A stretch of DNA of 64,000 bases, taken from NCBI GenBank assembly GCA_032164245.1, contig JAVMKO010000002.1, forward strand, positions 89,417,340-89,481,339. The letters run 5' to 3'. The notes under the pieces are model-generated. The model saw only the letters and a program-made list of their open reading frames with translations, was not told the origin of the DNA and did not search any database. The stretch's first letter is position 1, and each line of letters begins with the position of its first letter. This document shows positions 46,170-58,729 of this stretch, in pieces. Position numbers and translations under genes: made by a program. This DNA is from Sternotherus odoratus. Its lineage: Eukaryota; Chordata; Testudines; Kinosternidae.

Positions 46170-49100
46170 CTATGAATAAAAATAAAATAAAGGTGATTAT
46201 TTGAATAAAAGCAATAGTTCAGAGTAATTCTTACCTTTAAAACCAACAAATCAGTTCATAAGGCATGTTTACCTTGTAAATACAGGGAGGAACAGATTTT
46301 TTTCTTCCCAAATACTTTAATATCTGACATTTCATTGACGTGAACTGATTGTACACCAGTGAGGCAGGGCTAGAACAGGGTCTAAAATATTCAACTGATT
46401 TCAAGCTTGAAATGTTAAGTATCACTGAACCTTACAAACATTAGTAAAGCGATCCTCAGCACAAGTGAGACAACTTTATCTCAGTTTTACATTTGGGGAA
46501 AGTGAAGTACAAGAAGTTAATTGAGTTGCCCACAGTAAGTCCGTGGCAAAGCCAGATATAGATCCCTCTTGTTCTGACTTTTGTTACAACCACAAAACCA
46601 TGCTTCCTCAGTTCATTTATCAATGATACCTTATTGAAGCCAATCAAAAAAAGTAGGCATCAAGGTCTTTTGTCACCACCCTAAGATTCTCCATGTCCCT
46701 TACAACCACAGAACAGTGTCTTTTAAAGCCCATTTCACTTCCTTGTCAGCCAGATGAATTACTGAGTGTACTGCAGTTTTTTGTTTAATTTGTTAAAAGT
46801 AATTATTTTTTCCTAATAGCTAAATGCCCTATTTGCACACAGCACTTTTGACATTCAGTTGCTTAATTACTACTCTGGACTATACCCAGGCTTGGCAGAA
46901 TTCAGTTTTTGTTTTCCTAATTCCTGTGATTAATGCTGATTTTTATTTTTAATTGTTTTTTATTGTTGCAATTGCTGGAAACTCAGGAGGGGCACTGGAG
47001 GGCTGGGGTTAAGGCTTCACTGAAGGGGGCTCCCAGAATTGCTTGGGGGGTGGGGATCAGGGACTGCTGCATGGCTGAGGGGCCCAAGATACTGGGGCCC
47101 AAGATGCAGGAGAAGCTGCATTTCTGGCCCTGCAGAGACCCCCAGCCAGGACTGTGAGGATGACGACGAGCCCCATCCATGGGGTGCTGCTGAACAGTTT
47201 TTGCCCGGGGTTGGCTCCCATATACCTGGCTGGTAAGGGAGTAGGGCCGTGAGAGTGGGGATGCAGTACCTAGGCACCAAAACTTCAGAATGAGTTTGCA
47301 ACAAGGATGGTTTAATTTTTAAAAAGAGTTTTCTAGCTTTTTATTTATAGGAAATTTAGTGAAAAATATAATTAGCTAAAATAAGGACAATTCAAATGAT
47401 TTATAGATGTGTGCATGCAATATATATGCATACACATACTGCAGTTGTCTGCATTAGTATTTCCATTGCAACGGTTGTAACTTTGTACTAGTCAGACCTG
47501 GACAAAATTATGACAGATTTTCATATTAGCATTAAGTAGTTTACCTGCCTCCACTTGATCAAAAAAAAAAAAGAAAAGAAAAGAAAAAAAGAGATTCCAG
47601 ATGACAGACTAGTCTGATTCCATCTTTTGAGCAATAGAGATGTTTTTCAACTATTATTATAAAGTATCATCTGAAGCCAACGTACCTTTATATGGCAGGG
47701 AGTTTCCAATTCCAGAGGATGTCATATTTGACACAGATCAATAAATAATACAGTTTCATGAGCAACCAGGAAGAAGTCATCAGCAACACCTTTTCCATTG
47801 TCATCTGAGCACATTTAGCATTTAAGTCATGGAGTAACAATAAACTTGAAGCCTCGGAGTGCTGTTTTACTTCTGATCCTTTTCAGAGTATAGCTGCACT
47901 TCAAATTGAAAAGTGCTTCTGTAATGCACCATAATACAGAGCAAGTGGAAAGAACAAGCCAGGAGCTCAGACACTACAGGGATGAGCACTATAAAATGGC
48001 TATCAATAAAAAATGTGCAATTTTTCTATCAAGATTCATCAGCCAGGCACAGGCTCCATCAGTAGCTTGAGGAAACTGCCCAGAATTGCTCAGCTAAACA
48101 TGTAGTAGACAAGGGTGAATGCAATTAATGGACAGTCATACACCAGAACACTTGCTTGCACACTCCAGCAGAATTGGAATGACAAGCAACAACTGCATCC
48201 AATCCTGAAATGGTTAAAGGCATTTCAACTCTAATTACGAGAAGCTGAAGCCAGTTGAGCACACAGAGAGAGAGAGAGAAAGAGAGAGAGTGAGTGTGTG
48301 TGTGAGCAATTAGATCACTATTCCTAGTTCCTGGTTGTATTTGCAGTTGAAGCCTATCCCTCACAATAATGTATCTGTGCGTATTTCGGGCCGATTGCTG
48401 TTCTTTGTGGTGATGTAACCGGAAATCAGATTCACAAAACTGATGAGTTCACTGAAGATCAAAAACAGTGACAAAAATAGGTTGGTGGGGGATTATCCAA
48501 TATCTCATCAAATGACATTTGCATTCATGAGGAATGACAGACACTATTTCAGTTTGAACAGGTGTTCTCAGAATAACAATTGGGATCTACAAGAGCTGCA
48601 TAGGCACTAGAATGCCAAATCGCGGCGATACATAGCTGCATAGGACAAGCACTGATATTCCCAACCGGGCACTGGATATCATCTTCCTTGAGATGTCATT
48701 GGAAGGGAAGACTATGACCCATGATCACTCTCAGGCTGCTGATCATGTGTCAATCTATGGACATGAATCACCACTAAAAGTTCTTTGCCAGCTAAGCAGG
48801 ACTCACCAACCACAGTGTTGCCAGGGCCGGAGATGGAAGGGTATAAATGCTATCCACTTGCTAGGGCAGCACACAATTTTATTTGCTTTTAATTTTATTT
48901 ATAGGTAGCGTTGGCCTGGCCTGGGCTGCTTCCTACAGCTCCCATTGGCCGGGAATGGCGAACCACGGCCAGTAGGAGCTGTGAGCAGCCGTACCTACAG
49001 CCACTTGGGTAACAAAACATCTTGTGGCCAGCCAGGGGCTTACCCTGGCCAAGCCACGGAACAAGTTTGGGAACCCCTGAATTAAACCATGCTCATGGAT

Positions 49101-51879
49101 TAAGGATTCTTTAATGCAAGGGTCAGATATTCCCATAAACCTCCCCCTGGTCCAAGGTTCTGCCTCTGAACTCCCAAATCCCATGCCATTTTCTTAAGTA
49201 AGTAACTCAGTCACTTTACCAGATCCATTACCTTCTGACTCTAATTCTTCCCCTTCTTCTGGAATCTCTTGGGGATATCCCCCCACATTTCCTCTCCAAT
49301 TATATAACGAAACATGGAGGAATGCTGGGGTTTGAGGAAAGAACAACTAGAACCACATATAAACACTCAGGGCACTTTTCTAGGTTTTAGGAAACAACGT
49401 GTGGTAAGCAGCAGAATGTTTTATCTTTATAAAACAGTCATGCGGATTAGAACAACTGACGTAACTCCCAAAATGATCAGGATACAGTACTTTCCACCCC
49501 TCCAAAAGTTTTCAAATTTGATCTTGTTCCACTCACAGAAGCCCAGTGATTTTCCCTCTTTTCCCTCATGCCCATTTTACTTTTCAAAAATGTGTTTAAA
49601 AAACCCACAAATCACGTACATACACATTTTCCACTTGTGAAAAAACAGAGACTGACAGTGTAGGAAGTTAATTGTGAGACCACCATTCATAAACTAGGCA
49701 CTATGCAATGTGACAAAGGAAAACAAACCAGACAAAACATGATGACCTAATGGGTCTCTTCAAATCTCAAATTTCTATGACAGGAAAATCTCAATTTCTG
49801 CTTACTTAAAATATCATTTCATTAAGATGGACTTGACTCCAATATGAAACTGAATGAACAGTTTTCTTGAGCAGTAACATTTTTGTTTGTACCTCTTTCC
49901 TTAGCGCACTCCTTCATTTAGTCTTAAAGTCCAGGGCTGTTTTAAATTCATCAGATGTTATGTTAGTTCAAGCTTCTTGTAAAACCTAATCTCGTCTCTA
50001 AATTGCTGCGTATTTTCATTCAGTAACTGAAGATGGATGACACTAGAATCTCCCAGGAGACTAAGAAGGCAGCATAGAAGCAAATGGAGCACAAAAACAT
50101 AAATAAGTAGGCCAGAAAAAGCAGAGCTAAAGAAATACTTACACTTGTACAGCAGAGAGTCTCCATGCAGCAAAAAAAAGAAAGAAAAACAGAATATGAA
50201 TGAAGGGAAGACAAAGCAACAGCAGTTCCCAGGAAGAGAGGCAAACTAAAAGTCACCAAAAGTAAAGAAAACTGAAGCTGAAACACTTACAAGTCTTAGC
50301 AGGAAAGGTGATATGCAAGAATGAGATAAAAACCCTTCACTCGGAGAGAGGCATGGCAATAGCTTTCTCTTCTCCATATCTGGATGGGATATTTAACCAG
50401 GGATGTGGTCTCTGGCTAAATTAAGACTTGGTAATTTTCAACCAATGGTAGCAACACCTGCACTCTGTCTATGCTCAGTCTTCTCCTGTTGCTACTATTA
50501 GCAGAGTTTTACTTGTGGCAAACTGAAAATCTGATTTTTCCCTGTGTGAATGAGGCTTCCGAATTAAAGCCTTTAGAGCTTTATCACAGAGAGCATCAGA
50601 GCAAAGAAAAAAACCAGATTCCTTTAAAAGAATGTCGGGGAATGTCATGACTAGTGCGTGAACTGGATATAAAAGAGGGAAAGCTGCGCGGTGTCATCCT
50701 CGCTCTCTCATCCAGGCCTGTCTGAATCCAGTGGCACGACAAGATCGAGATGCGTGAAGACAAGTTTGGATGTAGTGGATGGCCCTCAGGTCCTACTGCA
50801 CCCAAACTTATGGCCTAGGCTGTCCACACACCTCTTGCCATTCACTTTCACAGCTGGGGAGATGGGACATATCTGCTTGACTGCCTGGACCACCAGAGAA
50901 GACTTTCTAGAGGGAGCCAGGTGTGTAGCTGTCCACTCTGGCCAACAGTCAGAGGTACTGCTGTCTACTGTTACTTATGGTAGCAAGTGTAGCCTGACCT
51001 GTCTTGAAAAGCTTGCACTATGCTTAGTTTGGAACCTCACCTCAGACCTGTTTGTCAAGGGTGGCCCTACCAGGTGTACAAGACTCTGAACGATGTAGTT
51101 CTGAGGGTCATTTGTTCAGACAAGTCTCTCCACCACCACAAGGTACAGGTCCAAGGAGAGGATGTGATGTAAATTAGGTTCACCTTAGACTTAAATACGG
51201 ACACTAACATGCAGAGTAGAGATCCGGAGGTAATATAGGCCCACAGGAGAATTTAAGGAAAAACCTTACGTCTCAGATTTTCACAAGAACTTCTGCTGTA
51301 ATAAAGTGCCACAATTATTCTCCTCTTCTTCAGACTGAAAAGTTAATACTTCACATATCCTGTTTAACTACTGTGATGAGTATTGCTTTTTAATTGTTAA
51401 TACACTGTCCTTTAGCTTGCCAAGAAAAGGCCAGCCTTGCAACAGCATGCTGTATTCTTAGTAATGTGAAGTTCATTGTTTAGGTTTTCAAGGGACAGAA
51501 AGGCAATTATTTTTCTTTATGTTTTTATATTTTCTGCAGTAATGATCCTCTTGTCAGGCAGTTGATTTCCTTGAAGTTACCCTCCGCCACATGTCTCAAA
51601 AACAGAAGTGCTTCTGAAGGACAAGAACAAAAATCCTCACATAAGCCTCATGTCCATTATCTTCCTCGCTTGACTCAGAAATCCCATTTGGCTGTAGTGC
51701 ATGCAATCTTAGCTTTATCCTCAGCTGAGTTCTCCTCCAATATGGGTCTGGGCAAACCTGCCTGTTACCATGCATAGGTAACCAGCATAGCTTTTGTATG
51801 CCAGTCCCCCACACTTTGGCTGGAATCCTCTTCTGCACTTTCACTTTGTCTCATCTTGACTGACTACTTTAACTTTATT
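46170..51879 (-). other. CARMIL1: Upstream CARMIL1 intron, left part
   Basis: No exon with acceptor, open frame and donor could be assembled. A MIR-like fragment lies near 46450-46570 (reverse). A GA/GT microsatellite is at 48262-48305. A hAT interior/right-end scrap is at 48905-49080 (ending CAAGTTTGGGAACCCCTG). Candidate donors near 47684 and 50143 were rejected. Confidence 0.6.
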
Positions 51880-51887
51880 CTCTAGAG

Positions 51888-51970
51888 CAGGGGTGGGCCA
51901 ATTTTTTGGCCCCACGGCCACATTGGGATTGTGAAACTATGGAGGGCTGGGTAGGGTAAACACCCCTCTA
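51888..51970. mobile_element. hAT 5' end fragment at a CTCTAGAG site
   Basis: Begins CAGGGGTGGGCCAATTTTTT, then GGCCCCACGGCCACATTGG and GTGAAACTATGGAGGGCTGG, the left end of the GGGTGGGCAAA hAT group. It is preceded by CTCTAGAG at 51880-51887. No right end or second duplication was found, so the element is truncated. Confidence 0.65.
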
Positions 51971-52423
51971 AATCTCCTCTGGAAACTTGTATTTTCAGAG
52001 ATGACATGGGCTGGGGATCATGACTTGCCTTAGCTCTATAGGGTGCTAATTACTTAAGAGACTTTTTGATAGTGCTCTTTAGTGCACTGCTATGGTTGCT
52101 GGGCTGTGCAGGGAAGTGCTGCTGGGTTAGACTCCCTTAGTGGAATGTTAACTATGTGGTCAGGGGTGCAGATGCCATGACGCGCCTTAAACTGGAGGAG
52201 CTTCTCCATTATATGAATAGTGCACAAAATTGGGATGGGAGTAAGAGAGTTTTCTGATTGTTTCCCTCTTTTTCTTACTAATCTTTTGAAGTAATGAAAA
52301 TGCTCTTTTAAAGCATGTTTATTTTATTTTCATAGCTGCTAGAATGGAAAACACCCATGTGTTTTTCCATTCTCTGTTAAATACATATTGAGTGCCTTCA
52401 TTTTGTATAGACATTACCCATCA

Positions 52424-52481
52424 CTGTGGTTTGATGCTTACTTGAAAACCATCTGTCTGTGGTTTGATGCTTACTTGAAAA
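52424..52481 (+). repeat. Two-copy 33-bp tandem duplication
   Basis: CTGTGGTTTGATGCTTACTT and following bases occur at 52424 and again at 52457, 33 bp apart. A simple local duplication. Confidence 0.85.
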
Positions 52482-52673
52482 AACAATATTAGAAAACTCC
52501 CTACCCCCCTAACTTTTCTCAATATTTTGTCTTTTGGGCTAAACACTCCCCAATGTATATTATGTAGCTTGGGCTCAAAATGTTTCCTGCCTTAAAAGTG
52601 TGGAATCCGTAAAGAAATATCTTCCCAAAACTAAAGAGCTCTTACAATAAATCTCCTCCACTGACATTTAGGG

Positions 52674-52961
52674 CTGGTCTTCACGTGGGGGGGAGGGGGG
52701 GAGGAAGAGAGAGAGAGAGAGAGATTGACTAGCTGAAGTAGGCATATCTTCAGCCGACTTACCTGCCATCCTCATGGTGGCGGCAGTCTGCGGCATGTTC
52801 CCCCGTCTCCAGCTTGCGCATTGTGACAAGCTGGAGTTACGGAGTCGACGGGGGCGCTGTGGGCGATTGATTTCTCACTTCTTAATGAGAGGCGAGAAAT
52901 CGATCACTAAAACATCGCTTGCTACCCGCCGATCAGGCGGGTAGTGAAGACGTACCCGCAG
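52674..52961. mobile_element. MITE related to the 18311 element
   Basis: Runs from GGGCTGGTCTTCACGTG to GGTAGTGAAGACGTACCC. Internal GGAGTCGACGGGGGCG and GAGAAATCGATCACT correspond to the TCGAC-rich core of the copy at 18311-18608. A GA microsatellite at 52708-52725 lies inside. Confidence 0.6.
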
Positions 52962-53040
52962 AAATTAAACTATAACAAAACCCTTCTTTATAGCCACTAT
53001 TCCTGGTAATGCTCTGCTACTTCTGCATAGATTCCTAGAG

Positions 53041-53322
53041 CAGTGTTTCCCAAACTTACAACATTCGCGTACCCCTTTTGAGACATCTGTCTTACTGGCG
53101 TACCTCTTCTCTGGCGAAGATAATTTTGATAACTGAATGCGTTATAGTAATTACAATGTAAAACTGTGTGTATTTCTACTGTACAAGTGTACACCATTCT
53201 TATAGATTACATTTTAATGAATTATTTTCTTCTGCTAAAAAAATCCTATGATAAAGTAAAACAAAAAATTCTGCTGTGTACCCCTTGAAACCCTTTCATG
53301 TACCACACTTTGGGAAACACTG
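53041..53322. mobile_element. Non-autonomous hAT element
   Basis: Termini CAGTGTTTCCCAAACTT and AAGTGTGGTACATG... on the reverse strand begin CAGTGTTTCCCAAAGTG. The 8-bp duplication TCCTAGAG lies at 53033-53040 and 53323-53330. AT-rich interior flanked by GTACCCCTT words. No coding. Confidence 0.9.
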
Positions 53323-53387
53323 TCCTAGAGCAATCAGCTGAAATTAGAGCCTTAGGAAGAGACAGCTTCCAAAGAGTTTGTAATCTA

Positions 53388-53517
53388 AAGGCCCTGGTCC
53401 AACAAAGACTTATGCAAATACTTAACTTTCAAGGTTGGAGTACTCCCATTAAAGTCCACGGGACTACTCACATACTTAAAGTTACAGTGTACTTAACAGC
53501 TTTGCTGGACTGGGTTC
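53388..53517. repeat. Foldback element (GGTCCAACAAAG...GCTTTGCTGGACT)
   Basis: The left half GGTCCAACAAAGACTTATGC is mirrored by CAGCTTTGCTGGACTGGG and by TACTTAACTTTCAAG/ACTTAAAGTTACAG words around a centre near 53452. It is an imperfect palindrome, the same family as 56872-57000. Confidence 0.65.
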
Positions 53518-53716
53518 TAAAGAGACAAAGCAGACAAAAAGGAAACATTATAATCCTCATTTGACATATATGGAAGGCACAGAGTCTTGCCCAAGGTCAT
53601 GGAGGAAATTGATTGCAGAGCTAGGGACTGACTCCAGATCTAGAGAGTCCCCTGTAAAATGCCTCTCTCTTCATCTGTCAAAATAAATACAAGTTAAAGT
53701 AACCCAACTCCTAGAG

Positions 53717-53924
53717 CAGACCTGCACAACTCGGAAAGCAGCGAGGGCCATATTACTGCAAAAAAACCAGCTGCGGGCCGAAAAGCCCCGCCCTCGCTCC
53801 ACCCTCATCTGCTTCCCCCCTGCCCTCCTGCTTGGCTTGCCCCAACCCTACTCACTCCCCGCGGCCGCACAGTGAGCCCATGCAGGCCGCATGTGGCCCC
53901 CGGGCCGCATGTTGTGCAGGCCTG
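53717..53924. mobile_element. Short non-autonomous hAT element
   Basis: Termini CAGACCTGCACAACTCGG and GCATGTTGTGCAGGCCTG are inverted repeats. The 8-bp duplication TCCTAGAG lies at 53709-53716 and 53925-53932, the same octamer used by the hAT 400 bp to the left. GC-rich interior, 208 bp. Confidence 0.9.
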
Positions 53925-54663
53925 TCCTAGAGTAAGTGGGGACACCATTACTGAAGGAGCACAAAAGAGCATGTAAACCTCAAAGAGTTTCATTGAAAAT
54001 GAGAGTGGGAAGGAGGAGAGGGGAAATTGCCAAATGGAAATAAACTGTCAGAGAGAATATTTTAAAGGATTTAAGATGTTATAAACAATCAGTGAAATAA
54101 CATGCATTTTAAAGGGTTTGGCAACGTCCTCTTAACAGATTATGCAAAAGAAATGTTTAGTAAGGCATTTTACCAAAATCCCTGCACAATTCCAGTGCCC
54201 TAGGGAAAATGACCCTCAAGGCTGCAACACCATTCCATTAATCACCATTTTCCACACTTACATTCTGCTCAAAAGAACACACTGGTTAGGGGCATTACAC
54301 ACCTGTAAATCATGAAAAGTGTATCAGTACTCATTGGGTTGAGTAGTAAATAAACTATCCTTCCTTGGACCAGCGAGTCTTTGGGTGGGTAGGTGGCTAA
54401 CCCACCACTACAGAAGAATTCTGAAACAATACTTTCAACTGCCAACAATTTTGTATCATATTTTAAAGAGGTAAATTCTTGGCACAAAATGCAGGGATTT
54501 AGCCAAGCATTTCCCATTTACACTGATCATAATCCATAAAGTCTACCCTAGAGTACCATTATCCTTGAAAGTAAAATGGAATATTACAATACATGACCGT
54601 CAACTAAATATCTGGTGAAACATTCAACAGCAAAGACACTAATGCATTACTTAGATATCACGA

Positions 54664-54735
54664 GCCAGGTCCTCAGCTGGTGTAAACTGGGGTAGCTCCA
54701 CTGAATTCAGTGGAGTTATGCTAATTAATACCAGT
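54664..54735. repeat. Foldback scrap
   Basis: CTCAGCTGGTGTAAACTGG and TAGCTCCACTGAATTCAGTG make a palindrome around GAATTC (CTCCACTGAATTCAGTGGAG is self-complementary). This is a common sauropsid palindromic repeat. Confidence 0.7.
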
Positions 54736-55703
54736 TCAGGATACAACCTCAAAGACACTGCTTGTATTTCACAACGTATTTGCTCTCTTCACATAGGGTA
54801 CAATGGGTTTTATGTTTGCAAAATGAGACGTGTATCACAAATGTTAGGAATGTATTTGTTTTACTTTTTTTCAAGAAGTCAAATTATTCTGGAGAAAGTA
54901 CATGAGTCGTTCATTTTAGTCTCTTCTAAACCGTGTTGACTTTTAAAATTATTCTGCATAACAATGATCTCCAAAATAAAAGCATGTAAAAAGATAAACT
55001 TAGCAGATTTGCCCTTGAATTTAATTGTACTAACCAAGAAACCTTCACTTTGTTACTTGCTGAGATATGGCTCAAATGCACACTAAGAAATTTCAACAAA
55101 ATTACAGATATGTTTTAACTAGTAATACTGCTTCTACATCTTTATTAAGTCACATAATACCTGCTATTAAAGTATGTAAAGGGAAAAAAGCCAAAGTTTC
55201 TGTTACAAGGAAGAAAAAGGCTGTAAGGAATAAATGTAACAGTTCCTGAAAGTATTTATAAGCTGACAGTTCTTCATCTCGTGTAATTATCTCAAGGAAC
55301 CACGTGAACAGAACAGTTTGCATCTGGTTCAGAGTATACATCCAGTCTCATCCATTTTGTAAGGGAAAAATAGATACTAAAAAAACCATCCTGAATTCTC
55401 CATTTTCTATAGAATTATTCAAAAAATATTCAAAGGAGGCTCGTGCCTCTGAACCAGACCTCGATTACTGGGGGCAGTGAATGGACTAGCAGTCTTTCTG
55501 TTCAGAACGTTATGATTTGAGACAGTATCCTTGAAACATTGTGCTCTCCAAGGCACAAAATGTACTAGTCACAAGGGGCTGTCAGGTATGTCTTCCTAGC
55601 ACAGACATTGCTGAATCCTTAGGACAGGTCACTTCTAAGACATCCTTACTAAATACCAATCACATCAAAAATAAAAGAATCTCAACCCCTCTGCAGTCTG
55701 TGG

Positions 55704-55945
55704 CTATGTCTACGCTGAAATTAGATGCCCATGGCTGGCCTGGGCCAGCTGACTCGCCTGGGAGGGACTTTGGCTCAGCCCACGCTCTGGCACCCTCCTA
55801 CCTTGCAGGATCCTAGAACCCAGTCTCCAGCTCGAGCCCAAAAGTCTACATTGCAAATAAGAAGCCCCTTTGCCCAAGCCCCTGAGCCCAAGTCAGCTGG
55901 CACGGGCATCCCACGGATGTCTAACTGCAGTATAGACACACTCTA
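55704..55945. mobile_element. MITE with GTCTACGCTG/CAGTATAGAC termini
   Basis: Begins GGCTATGTCTACGCTGAAAT and ends AACTGCAGTATAGACACAC. The core has CTGGGCCAGCTGACTCG and CAAGTCAGCTGGCACGG. Same group as 16755, 21193 and 34672. Confidence 0.65.
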
Positions 55946-56005
55946 AATAACTAAAGTATCTGGCCATGGAAAAGAACAAAAGAAAACCATCTTAAGTATG
56001 TAAAA

Positions 56006-56616
56006 CAGGGGCAGGCAAACCTTTTGGCCCAAGGGCCACATCTGAGTGGGGAAATTGTATGCAGGGCCGGGGCGGGGGGGTTAGGGTGCAGGAGGGAGTG
56101 CGAGGTGTGTGTGTGTGTGGGGGGGGGTGCGGTATGTAGGAAGGGGCTCCGGGCAAGGGATTGGGGCAGAGGAAGGGTGTAGGGTATATAATGGAGCTCA
56201 GGGAAGGGGGTTGGGGTGCAGCAAGGGGTGCAGAGTGCAGGAGGGGGTTCAGGGCAGGGAGTTGGAGTGCAGGGTGCGGCAGGGGGCTCAGGGAAGGGGG
56301 TTGGGATGCAGGAGTGATTTGGGGGGGCGGGCTCCAGGGTGGTCCCTGCTTGCCCTGGCCCCGCGCTGGGAGGTGGCCGGAACAACGGCCCTGCGGCCTT
56401 TGGGGTACCTCCCCCAAATGTCCCATTGGTCATGGTTCCCCGTTCCCGGCCAATGGGAGCTGTGGGGAGGAGGGCGGTGCCTGGAGGCAAGGGCAATGCA
56501 TGGACCACAGCAAGGGCCACAGGGACGTGGTGCCATGGCGGCCCCAATCCCACGGGCCGGATCCAAAGCCCTGAGGGGCCAGATCCAGCCCCCGGGCCAT
56601 AGTTTGCCCACCCCTG
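56006..56616. mobile_element. Non-autonomous hAT element
   Basis: Termini CAGGGGCAGGCAAACCTTTT and GGCCATAGTTTGCCCACCCCTG (read to the edge) are inverted repeats. The 8-bp duplication ATGTAAAA lies at 55998-56005 and 56617-56624. The interior is G-rich with repeated GGGGGTTGGGGTGCAG words. Several long open frames on both strands are products of this composition and carry no domain. Confidence 0.92.
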
Positions 56617-56871
56617 ATGTAAAAAGATGTTTCCCTATAAAGTTAAATCATTAACAAATAGTAAACAAGCAAATATTACTGCATTCTGTGCCAAATTAGA
56701 GGAATACTATTGCAAACAGTCAGTTATGGAACTCCTAATTAATACCATAGCAAAGGCAACCTGACAGATAAACATATGCAAATGTAATACTAATACCTGT
56801 CCTGCAACAAAAATAATTGTTTAAATTATCTAAGATGAAGGTTGAACACCACATCACACCTTTTAAGGCCC

Positions 56872-57000
56872 CAGTCCAACAGTGTACTTAAATGTGTGCC
56901 TAACTTTAAACACTTGAGTAATTCCTTTGACTTCAGTGGGACTATTCTCATGCTGAAAGGTAGGATGAAATGCTTTGCTGGATTAAGTATATTCTCATAT
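56872..57000. repeat. Foldback element
   Basis: CCAGTCCAACAGTGTACTTA at the left is mirrored by GAAATGCTTTGCTGGATTAA at the right, centred on TTTGACTTCAGTGGGAC. Same family as 53388-53517. Confidence 0.6.
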
Positions 57001-58300
57001 ATTCCTTTAGCCCTGATCCTGCACCACAGAAATCACTTGGAGTTTTGTCATGGACTAGGAGCCAGATCAAGCCCTTAGGCTGAAGCTGATCCCTATAAAG
57101 AGGGAAAACATGAGGCCTACACATCACTCAAGTCCACCTTGAGCACTAGATGAGGTTTTCAATATGATTGAATCGTGCATAGGCCTTGTGCTAACTCTGT
57201 GTCCAGGGTTTGTGAATTTTACCCTTAACTGAGAGACATCCCTACCTAGACAGATGTCCATGAGACAGCACATAGTCTTAAAAGAAGTTAGACATGATAC
57301 AGAATAGGTACTTCTGTCCTAAAGGAAAGACCGCATCTTCTGTAAAGCCAAGAATTGACGGGCTAAGTAATGAACAAAAAAGTAGCCACAAGGTGCAATT
57401 ACTCAGAGTTATATTACAACACATGGACATGAACTTTCTCTGGAATACTTAAAAGACTGCACTATGGGACTCTATTTAAGATGAGAATTGAAGAGCTGAA
57501 GGGACATTCCAGTCTGTTTTGAACAGGACATTTTCTATACATTAGTCCCCTAGTCTAGTTATTTTTTTGTTTAATGCTGTTAACACTTTGTCTTTAAGAA
57601 AAAAACCCACCTTCTGCTTATTCTTATTCTAAATGCTACCCAATTTGTTTTCATTTAAAATCAGTATTCTAGCCTCCTTTTTCCTTTCCACTGCATATTA
57701 ATTTTATATGGATTCTGTCACATTTATTCACATGGAGCAACATCATACTGCAGTAATACCCACACCTTTTCTAATGGGACTATACACAGAGTAAGGTTGT
57801 TCTGAACCTGAATAAGGATGGAAGAAATGGACTATTTGCTGTTCATCATTTTCCCTCTCTATATACACATAACTTTGTTTTAACTGAATCATATTAATCC
57901 ACCTCCACTTTAAAAAATGGCTAATTTCTTCCTCTCTTGCTGCACATTATAGACATTCTCTTTCCCTCCTCCTCATGTGAGCTACTATTCTCTGCCCACA
58001 CTATCTGGAGATAGAAATTTAGTACAATAAAAAGAATCAGACATCCTCCTCTTGTTCCTGGCAAATCACAATTTAACACAGAAAACAAAGTGAGAACACA
58101 AATGGACTACTATGAGTAGGACAGAATTGTGTGGTTCCTACTTTTAAAAGATACCATAGAATTCTAGGGCCAACTAGGTTGCCTTGAACTAAGCAGATAT
58201 ATAATCTGGGTCAAACCATTAAAGGAGTTAAAAGGATGTGAAAAGGCCCATGCTGCAAATAGGTGCAGAAAGCTCTTCAACCACTAGAAGAGGGTGAGCT
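57001..58300. other. Intronic sequence, nothing recognised
   Basis: No exon-like frame with splice borders and no repeat with termini is seen. Confidence 0.4.
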
Positions 58301-58308
58301 TGCTAGAC

Positions 58309-58729
58309 CAGTGGTTTTCAACTTTTCCAGACTACTGTACATCTTTCAGAAGTCTGACTTGCTTGCGTACCCCGAAGTTGCACCTCACTTAAAAACTATT
58401 TTCTTACACAATCAGACATAAAAATACAGAAGAGTCACAGCACACTATTAATGAAAAATTACTCACTTTCTAATTTTTACCATATAATTATAAAATAAAT
58501 CAATTGGCATATAAATATTGTACTTGCATTTCAGGGTATAGTATATAGAGCAGTATAAACAAGTCATTGCCTGTATAAAATTTTAGTCTGTACTGACTTT
58601 GCTAGGGGTTTTTATGTAGCCTGTTGTAAAACTAGGCAAATATCTAGATGAGTTGACACCCTTCCCCCCCCCCCCCGGAAGTCTTTTGAGTACCCCAGGA
58701 ATACACGTACACCTTGCTGAGAACCAATG
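58309..58729. mobile_element. Non-autonomous hAT element, AT-rich
   Basis: Termini CAGTGGTTTTCAACTTTTCC and (reverse strand) CATTGGTTCTCAGCAAGGTG. The flanking octamers TGCTAGAC (58301-58308) and AGTTAGAC (58730-58737) match at six of eight positions, so the insertion is old. The interior (GTACCCCGAAGTTGCACCTC, AATCAGACATAAAAATACAG) is a family very common in turtles. A C-run lies at 58664-58677. Confidence 0.85.

Noticed and set aside
47684..47725. Possible upstream CARMIL1 exon ending GIGNSLPYK before GTACGT on the minus strand
   Set aside because: An in-frame TGA lies nine codons upstream and there is no AG acceptor between it and the donor, so no exon can be formed in that frame.
49228..49290. 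Acidic minus-strand stretch YPQEIPEEGEELESE before GTAATG
   Set aside because: Looks coding-like, but the acceptor side lacks a polypyrimidine tract, neighbouring frames are equally plausible and I recognise no CARMIL1 sequence in it.
50143..50165. Possible micro-exon with donor GTAAGTATT on the minus strand
   Set aside because: The only acceptor would give an 18-nt exon directly behind a T-run. There is no conserved peptide to support it.
55951..56654. Several overlapping long open frames on both strands
   Set aside because: They coincide exactly with a 611-bp hAT element with TSDs. The G-rich repeats keep frames open.
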